Positions 32,119-37,424 of a stretch of DNA of 37,424 nucleotides are shown piece after piece. A model generated the notes under the pieces. That model did no database searches and was not told where the DNA came from. It saw only the letters and a list, made by a program, of their open reading frames with translations. Each line of letters begins with the position of its first letter. Within the stretch, counting starts at the first letter, position 1. Source of the DNA: Stenocarpella maydis. Its lineage: Eukaryota; Ascomycota; Sordariomycetes; Diaporthales; Diaporthaceae. The DNA lies in the NCBI GenBank assembly GCA_002270565.1, contig NQMI01000245.1, positions 1 to 37,424 on the forward strand, in the 5' to 3' direction. Made by a program: the position numbers and the translations under genes.

Positions 32119-34611
32119 ATGGCGCAGGTACCTGATTATTTAGGTCTTGAGGCGCAGTAGCAAGCTGATTGTGCTAACTAGAACACCAATATTACTACTA
32201 TAAATCATTATTAGCCAGCACTTTCCAACCCTCCTAACTACCTCAAACTTTTTCAGGGTGGATATGATACCTATAAGGACCTCAAGGCTGATTTGGATGA
32301 AGCTACAAAATCTGCTGGATTCCTTATAACTTTACAAAAAGCAGACGCTAAATGCGCGGTATTGGTCTGTAGCAGAGGTGCCCTGCAACCCTCGACTGCA
32401 ACAATAAATAACGCCTTAACAATCAAAGCAGGCTGCAGGTGGCAAGCCCTCGCCCATACGACCCATGCAATGGCTGGCAAGTGGACCCTTGTGATTCAGG
32501 AGGGTATGCATACTTATTACGGCCCTTAGGAGGTACCTGAAGCCCAGTAAGGCTAGGCGAAGCTATTACAAGATCATCACAACTTCCTCGCCCGCACGGC
32601 TGCAGACCCAGCCCTTGCAAAGCCCACAAGACTTACAGCAGCTCTACGCCAAGAGTACCTAAGTATACTGCTAGGGCCAAACACCATAAAGAACTAGCTT
32701 GCAGACTTCCATAAGCGGCAGCAGGGTATCTACACACCTACCTAAGCAGTAATAGACTGGCTCAAGAAGGAGGGCTGCTAGTACCATTAGGCTACTAATA
32801 AGGAGGGAAGTATTACGGGTATCTTCTGGTGTAAAAAGCAGCAGCTAGCATGGGTTTAAGAGCTACGCTTTACGCGCAATCTCTCGCTTAACTATACCTA
32901 TTCAACTAATAGCAAGAAGATACCCTTCTTTCAAGGCATAGTAGTAACCCATATAAAGAGGATATTACTACTATTCCAAGGGGTTATTAATAATAAGAGA
33001 GAACCTAGCTTCCGGTGGCTTCTTAAGCAGCTTTACAGTCTTCTCTATAAGTGCTAAATCAAGCCTTTAAGGCTCTTTATTACTAACTATAATAACACTC
33101 TGATTAACGCCCTTAAGCACGAATTCCCTAGGGCACGCCATTAGCTATATATCTTCTATATTAACATGAACATTATCCTTAATATTAAGAAGAAGTAGCA
33201 TAAGCCGGGAGCCATAGGGCTGGTAATGGGAGGCCTTGAGGCACTAGCGACGGGAGGCCTGGAGGAAAATACTATAGAGGTTGCTAAAGCTAAAGATCTC
33301 AATAAGGAGGATGAGGATCTCGCTTCCCTTATGGCGCTAGCAAGAGGGAAGGCTATGGTACCCTTACAGGTGCCTGATGAGGTGCTATATACTTAAACAG
33401 CCCTCTTCAACCTCCTTAAGTTTATAGAGTACTCTATAGATTGCGAGATCTATGATATAGCTTGGTAATAGCTTTAAGAGGTCTTCTTAGATTAGATGGT
33501 AATCATCCAGTACCTTAAGATATAGTATATTAATGAGGCTAAGGAGATTATCACCAAATGGGCAGCCCATTAGATCTATAAAACCCTTAACTTTAGCTTG
33601 CATATGACCTCCTTTATTAAGCAAATGCACTAGAAGCAAAAGGTATACCTAGGCCACAGGATAGGGAATCTTCTCTATCTAATAATAGCTAATCATAAGG
33701 CTATTAATAATACTGCTCGTGGCCTCCATTAGGAGGAGGTGAAGCAGAAGACATTATCACTCTAGAAGTTTAATGGTCAGAAGTAGCTTGGTTAGCTGCT
33801 ACTGCAGGTCTTAAGGGCGGCACTAGAGATACTCACGATTAAGCACCAGAAGGCGTTAAGAATGCTTCAAAAAGAAGCCCTATGGGGCTACTGCAGACCT
33901 TCTAACTGCAGCTATGCGGTCTATATATAGTATAGTGTAACCTATATAAATCATATTGCTAATAAAGAGGAGGCTTTGCTTCCTCTTAAGAAGAGCAACA
34001 TATATGAAGACTACTACCTTAATCGTAACCTTTCCCTTAAGAACCCTCTCCTTAGCATATACTTACTAAAGAAGGTTACCGCTATAAAGGGCAGACCTTA
34101 CGAGAATGCACCATTTGCAGCTAATGAAGAGGGTCTCTTTAAGAGCCATGGGAAGGCGGTAATGGGTAAAAAGACGACCTCCACTATAGCGAGCCTTAGC
34201 AACAGGGCTAGCGATAAGATGAGGGCGACAACAGCTTTAGTACAGCGTGTGAATTCAGCTTTCAAGTGGAATAACGATACCCTCTAGTCCCTGGATGAAG
34301 AGGACACCCGTGGCAGTGATACCTAGCACGCTGGCATCCGTTAGAAGCAGCAGCTAGTAGGAAGGGTTATGAAGAAGGCAAAGCAGCAGCCTCAGAAGCA
34401 AAGGGCGCCGTTAGACATTACGAGAACCTCAGCAGCAGGCACACCCTTAAGCACGAGGTCAGGGGCTAAGCAGCAGCATACGGCAGCTATTAGAAGCATC
34501 AACCAGTTGCCATAGGTAGATCTGACTATTGAGGACCTTGTTGGCGATAACGACAATAACGATGAGGTGGAGGAGGAGATTCAAGATGAGATTGTGGTCC
34601 GTACAGACTAG
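32119..34611 (+). pseudogene. RIP-mutated MULE transposase
   Basis: A possible first exon (ATG GCG CAG) and intron (GTACCT...TTTTTCAG, about 32128-32257) lead into GGYDTYKDLKADLDEATKS. From there one frame runs to 34611 without a frameshift. The early part (CRWQALAHTTHAMAGKWTLVI) fits a FAR1-like DNA-binding domain. Around 32880-33190 the DDE-core signatures of MULE transposases are visible: KKIPFFQGIV, then FITNYNNTLINALKHEFPRARH and LYIFYINMNI. The latter is what RIP would make of a family-typical LCIFHINMNI (Cys to Tyr, His to Tyr). Every in-frame stop I read is TAG or TAA, never TGA, as expected from CAG/CAA or TGG mutated at CpA/TpG. Not functional. Confidence 0.87.
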
Positions 34612-34782
34612 ATATATAGCAAAACACCATCAATTTGAGCGATTCCTACTATAGCGAGTGTAATGATAGTGGCATTGCTGAAGCAATGATGAGGACTACC
34701 GGTGATGATAGCGGCTAAGGTTAAAATAATAGTTTACATACTAATTTCGCTGGTCTGTGTTATATGTGCACTGGGTCGGTAC

Positions 34783-34829
34783 ATGTGTGGATGTACCATC
34801 CGTTTTTGTGGATGCGAATATCCGCGTTC
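34783..34829 (-). repeat. Right terminal inverted repeat of the MULE
   Basis: The reverse complement of the left end apart from one base. The plus strand ends ...GAATATCCGCGTTC, immediately followed by the second TTTATCTC copy. Confidence 0.93.
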
Positions 34830-34837
34830 TTTATCTC
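34830..34837. repeat. Right target-site duplication TTTATCTC
   Basis: Second copy of the 8-bp duplication created by insertion of the element; a following G extends the match to 9 bp if the first base of the left end is counted. Confidence 0.92.
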
Positions 34838-35040
34838 GTCCCCGGCCCAGTCCAGCCAGGACACGCTAACACTCCCGTGAACCTCTACCCAGAGGTCGCT
34901 GACAGCGTACACGTTCAATAGGCCGCTGCTCACTTTCCACACTGGTGCAGTGATGGCATTCTTGAAAATATCCTTAGCAGCGTAGTGAAGGATCTTCCAT
35001 CTCCCGTCATATTCAATACCAGCCCAGGTCGGCGCCTGCC

Positions 35041-35052
35041 ATACCTAGGTAT
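35041..35052. repeat. ATACCTAGGTAT: palindrome inserted into the beta-mannosidase frame
   Basis: On the minus strand the gene reads ...CTC GAA GAG ATA, then CCTAGGTA, then TGG CAG GCG CCG. Without those eight bases the translation is QLEEIWQAPTW, the expected family sequence. The extra bases equal CCTAGG plus a second TA. They match the dispersed TACCTAGGTA palindrome seen elsewhere in the window. Confidence 0.88.
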
Positions 35053-35510
35053 CTCTTCGAGCTGCCAGGACAGACTGCCCAGCTGCCTCTCCGGCATCCC
35101 ACTCCCGGCGCGGTAGAACTGAATCTAGCTCTTATAATAGCCTGCCTGGAAGATCTGAGTTGTGTGGATCCCGCTCGAAAAGTTCGCAAGGGGGTACGTC
35201 TTGTCTGGGACGGGGTAAGTAGTACATCTCAGCAGCGATAGTCATTTCGCCCACGCCTCTGGTGCTGTTGGGAAAATTGGACGTGTTGAGCCCGCCGGAA
35301 GAGTAGTGGCGGTTGCGGAGTTGGATTGTGCCCCGCGACCGACATGTTGTAGGCGTCATTGGACAAAACCCAATCCTGCCCCGAGAGGTCGATTGCATTG
35401 CTACTACAGCCAGTCGATATGAGCATTGACACGGTAGACGCCAAGGCCACGCCTCCCCAGGAAATACTGGGAGCATGCATGGCGAGGAACAGTATCAAGT
35501 CAACTCAGGT

Positions 35511-36200
35511 CTATAAATAAGGCGCAGAGCATCGCGAGTAGCAATGGGATATCAGACCACATGTCTTGGCCAAGGCCCATGGACTTAGATCACTAGAGCT
35601 ATCCCCGCGCAGAGGGACCCACAGGGATTTCACTTCTGTCATCAGTTTCTCCAAGTCGTGTAGATTGTGGGCCTGGTCTAGGTTGGCTGCTATTATGCAG
35701 TTCAATGGGCACCCGAGTCTGCCGAATGCCACCACGCGGCCGTCCTGCGCCAGGAGTGGTCTTTCCAGATGACGAGGACAGTACCGCTGGTGTCAGAAGG
35801 CGGTACATCATAATCAGCCGACGGCATATTACCGGCAAAGCATACGTCGGCACAATGTGGCGAATGCCCAACATACCGTACGCCTGTTAGATTCTGCCGG
35901 CTCTTTATTAGTGATCGCCATGATTCTCAGGTCTTGCTGAGGTTGCGGTCCGCCGGTCAGGATGAAGAGCTATTGAATGAGGTCACTGAGCGGACGCATC
36001 GAGATCTTGTGTTAGTCTTCCTTTTGCCTTGATATAGCATATGCGCAACAGCAGAACTGGATTGTATACACTACTGAGTACAATACCAGCGTCATGGCTG
36101 TACCGTATATAAGGTCTCGTGTCTTTACCTGGATTTTCGCGACCACCGGTTTACCATTGATCCGTTTCTGCAAGTCCGAATGTTTGATTCCCATTCATTC
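35511..36200 (-). other. Possible decayed coding sequence of unknown type
   Basis: Minus-strand fragments look coding in places but do not join into one frame. A frame at 35874-35780 (IRHIVPTYALPVICRRL) and a shifted one at 35735-35511 (VAFGRLGCPLNCIIAANLDQ...LHDLEKLMTEVKSLWVPLRG) would need a frameshift or intron near 35735. Another piece at 36194-36120 reads KHSDLQKRINGKPVVAKIQ before a GTAAAG donor-like sequence. I do not recognise the family. It could be a decayed gene adjoining the beta-mannosidase pseudogene. Confidence 0.3.
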
Positions 36201-36279
36201 TGTGAATGTAGCATCGTATCTGTGACTATCTGATTGTCTAGTCGTACAACATTATGAGGGTGGGCGACTCATCCTCATT

Positions 36280-36606
36280 CTATCTCAGCTCACCTCCGCC
36301 ATCTCGGGCCACGACGGTGATTCCAGTGTCTTCGATGTGTATTTTGTTTGGCACGAGACCAAAATCACTCCTCACGTATTGGGCGAAGCTTAGCCAGTAG
36401 GGACTGGACAGAAGAGCTGCCTTGAGCAACTTGAATTCGGCCTTCTTGAACTTGACAGGCCCTCTTTGAACGACTTCAAGCAGGGTGTCTGCGTTGGGGT
36501 CGAGACAGACTGGTGCTATTGTTAAACATGGTCTGTGGAATTGACCGACTCGTGCGTGGTAGGGGGAGATGGGGAGGCCGGCGCAATCAGAGTCAGAAAA
36601 TGACAT
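36280..36606 (-). CDS. Hypothetical protein or first exon of a decayed gene
   Basis: A 108-residue minus-strand frame starting MSFSDSDCAGLPISPYHARV and containing KFKKAEFKLLKAALLSSPYW and FAQYVRSDFGLVPNKIHI. Composition and amphipathic helices look like real protein. The frame runs through GGAG|GTGAGC near 36292, a good splice donor, so it may be exon 1 of a longer gene whose next exon I could not place in phase. The fragment at 36120-36194 is a candidate continuation. There is no signal peptide and no family is recognised. Being next to two pseudogenes, it may itself be a remnant. Confidence 0.42.
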   Translation of the reverse strand: MSFSDSDCAGLPISPYHARVGQFHRPCLTIAPVCLDPNADTLLEVVQRGPVKFKKAEFKLLKAALLSSPYWLSFAQYVRSDFGLVPNKIHIEDTGITVVARDGGGELR

Positions 36607-37173
36607 CTTGTTGACGATTTGCTCGGAGCGAGTCGAGTCTGGAGGATGTGTCCAGTACGAGCTTCAAATCAGGTTTGGATTTTGAAGGTTACTGCCTGAA
36701 GGGAAGTTGCTCTGTGCTCTGTCAGGCCTGGTTAGTTAGCACAGGTGTAGTCATAGAGAGCATAGCATGAAAGTGTCAGGCAGGCTTAGAGCTTGGAAGG
36801 ATAAGTCATTTTCCGGCCGCTTCTCAAGGTCGGAGAAGAAAATGAAGAATGCAAAAGAAACGAAAACGCGCATGTTAACCCCCAGACCAAGAGAAGCCAC
36901 AACTCGCTTGCCCGCTCTTTCCTGCCTCCTGTCCCTTCTCAGACCCAGGCTTTCGTGCCCCTACACTATTATAGCTAGGTACCTAGGTAGGTACGGTGAC
37001 GTCACGGCAGGTGAGGCGTGACACAACAAACATATTCTCCTGACAGAGCGACCTTCACTCTCGACTCACCGTTCAAATGTTGCCGCGATCCTGCAAAGCT
37101 CCATGACAAAGAAACCTTGCGAGTCTGCTGTCCATCCACCTACATCCTTTTCCATATCCAACCGTCGCCCCCC
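36607..37173 (+). promoter_or_regulatory. Divergent promoter region with CCTAGG palindromes and a CRE-like site
   Basis: Lies between the hypothetical gene (-) and the small membrane protein gene (+). At 36973-36994 a run of CTAGGTACCTAGGTAGGTA overlaps the dispersed palindrome. Immediately after, GTGACGTCAC (36996-37005) is a perfect palindrome containing TGACGTCA, the classic CRE site bound by ATF/CREB-type bZIP factors. It is about 170 bases upstream of the ATG at 37174. Confidence 0.55.
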
Positions 37174-37424
37174 ATGTTCTTCCCAACTGGCCTCGTGGCC
37201 CTCATCATCACCCTCATCAGCGCTTACGCCACGAACCAGTCCGCCACCTCCATCGCAAACATCAAAAAGTACGAGGCCAAGGCAGAGAAGGCAGCAGAGT
37301 GGAGCCGCACGGCGAGCGACCGCCTCTGGGGCACGCGCAACACCATAGCAACAGGGTTGATCTCGGTGAGAACTCACTTCCATACGCTCTGCATATTCTG
37401 TAGAACTACCCTGAACCAAGTGTC
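37174..37424 (+). CDS. Small membrane protein, 5' part only (runs off the window)
   Basis: Exon 1 spans 37174-37365 (64 codons, phase 0) and ends at a good donor, TCG|GTGAGA; the intron then runs to the window edge. The predicted peptide starts MFFPTGLVALIITLISAYA, a hydrophobic N-terminal helix (signal anchor or membrane segment). It continues as a charged helix (IKKYEAKAEKAAEWSRTASDRLW) and begins a second hydrophobic stretch (NTIATGLIS) at the splice site, so a hairpin of two membrane helices is likely. I believe this resembles small uncharacterised fungal membrane proteins, but no function can be given. An overlapping frame from 37103 has no such features and is taken as a shadow. Confidence 0.6.
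   Translation, partial: MFFPTGLVALIITLISAYATNQSATSIANIKKYEAKAEKAAEWSRTASDRLWGTRNTIATGLISVRTHFHTLCIFCRTTLNQV

Larger units (their letters stand above)
31832..34829 (+). mobile_element. Mutator-like DNA transposon (MULE), complete ends, RIP-inactivated
   Basis: The 2998-bp element is bounded by 47-bp terminal inverted repeats (31832-31878 and 34783-34829) with a single T/C mismatch. It is flanked by the direct repeat TTTATCTC (31824-31831 and 34830-34837); counting the next base, the duplication can be read as 9 bp, the usual MULE length. It lies inside the beta-mannosidase pseudogene in the opposite orientation. It carries one transposase frame of the FAR1/MULE type. The high identity of its ends and the perfect flanking duplication suggest that insertion is not ancient, even though the coding part is full of stops. 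Confidence 0.93.
31293..35480 (-). pseudogene. Broken GH2 beta-mannosidase gene, interrupted by a Mutator-like element
   Basis: Minus-strand pieces in order: N-terminus at 35480-35330 (MHAPSISW... then IDLSGQDWVLSNDAYNMSVAG, the typical start of the beta-mannosidase sandwich domain); a jump to the late central region ([33 protein letters not shown] then [20 protein letters not shown], the family's WQLNDIWQAPTW segment) at 35330-34838; and, beyond the inserted element, the C-terminal domain (ITEGHAGTTEFTVGALN; FDDHGFLLRRGDSKTVGYEV) at 31831-31293. Lesions seen: loss of several hundred codons near 35330 that would include most of the catalytic barrel; a frameshift near 35180; an in-frame TAG near 35126; an 8-bp insertion at 35044-35051; the 3 kb element; an in-frame TAA near 31717; and a small frameshift near 31550. 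The intact enzyme would release mannose from mannan and N-glycan ends. It cannot be functional here. Confidence 0.85.

Noticed and set aside
1..37424. tRNA genes, rRNA genes and CRISPR arrays
   Set aside because: I saw no tRNA B-box (GGTTCGANNCC) in a plausible cloverleaf context, no rRNA-like sequence and no spaced direct repeats; CRISPR is not expected in a fungus.

Overview
This 37.4 kb window is nuclear DNA from a filamentous ascomycete (Pezizomycotina), most likely a Sordariomycete. The evidence is: short spliceosomal introns (51-143 nt) with CTAAC/CTGAC-type branch points; gene families typical of this group (CRH-type GH16, NIPA-like Mg transporter, UstYa/DUF3328 protein, F-box proteins, secreted gamma-glutamyltranspeptidase and nucleoside hydrolase); and a DNA transposon carrying the C-to-T signature of repeat-induced point mutation (RIP). 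The species cannot be named from the sequence alone.

Layout. 1-2.85 kb holds no supportable gene. 2.85-3.66 kb (+) is a small two-exon protein with a poly-arginine run. 4.58-7.08 kb (-) is a four-exon NIPA-like magnesium transporter whose first intron is GC-AG. A 3.2 kb low-coding stretch with several simple repeats follows. 10.25-13.91 kb (-) is a very long GPI-anchored GH16 chitin-glucan crosslinking-type enzyme with a repeat-rich stalk. 15.13-16.93 kb (+) is a single-exon F-box protein. 16.9-19.85 kb is mostly non-coding but holds a cutinase (CE5) remnant and a dense CCTAGG-palindrome cluster. 19.85-21.0 kb (+) is a secreted Ala/Gly-rich protein with a strong promoter and perfect start context. 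22.16-23.17 kb (+) is a five-exon UstYa-like protein. 23.48-25.29 kb (+) is an F-box-like hypothetical. 25.69-26.89 kb (-) is a secreted nucleoside hydrolase and 27.50-29.30 kb (-) a secreted gamma-glutamyltranspeptidase.

From 29.3 kb onward the window becomes an accessory, decaying region. A GH2 beta-mannosidase pseudogene (31.29-35.48 kb, -) is interrupted by a complete 3.0 kb Mutator-like element (31832-34829) with 47-bp terminal inverted repeats and an 8-bp target duplication; removing the element and one duplication copy restores the host reading frame exactly. The transposase is one continuous frame broken only by TAG/TAA codons, as RIP predicts. The same pseudogene has an internal deletion and an 8-bp CCTAGGTA insertion. 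That insertion is a copy of a palindrome (TACCTAGGTA) scattered through the intergenic DNA of the window, and it sits exactly at a TA dinucleotide. This suggests the palindrome is an inserted scar rather than an inherited regulatory site. The window ends in the first exon of a small membrane protein, preceded by a CRE-like GTGACGTCAC palindrome.

The genes do not form one recognisable cluster. Several encode secreted or wall-associated proteins (GH16, the Ala/Gly-rich protein, nucleoside hydrolase, GGT, decayed beta-mannosidase and CE5). All gene models are manual readings; intron boundaries were checked only for phase and splice-site sequence.
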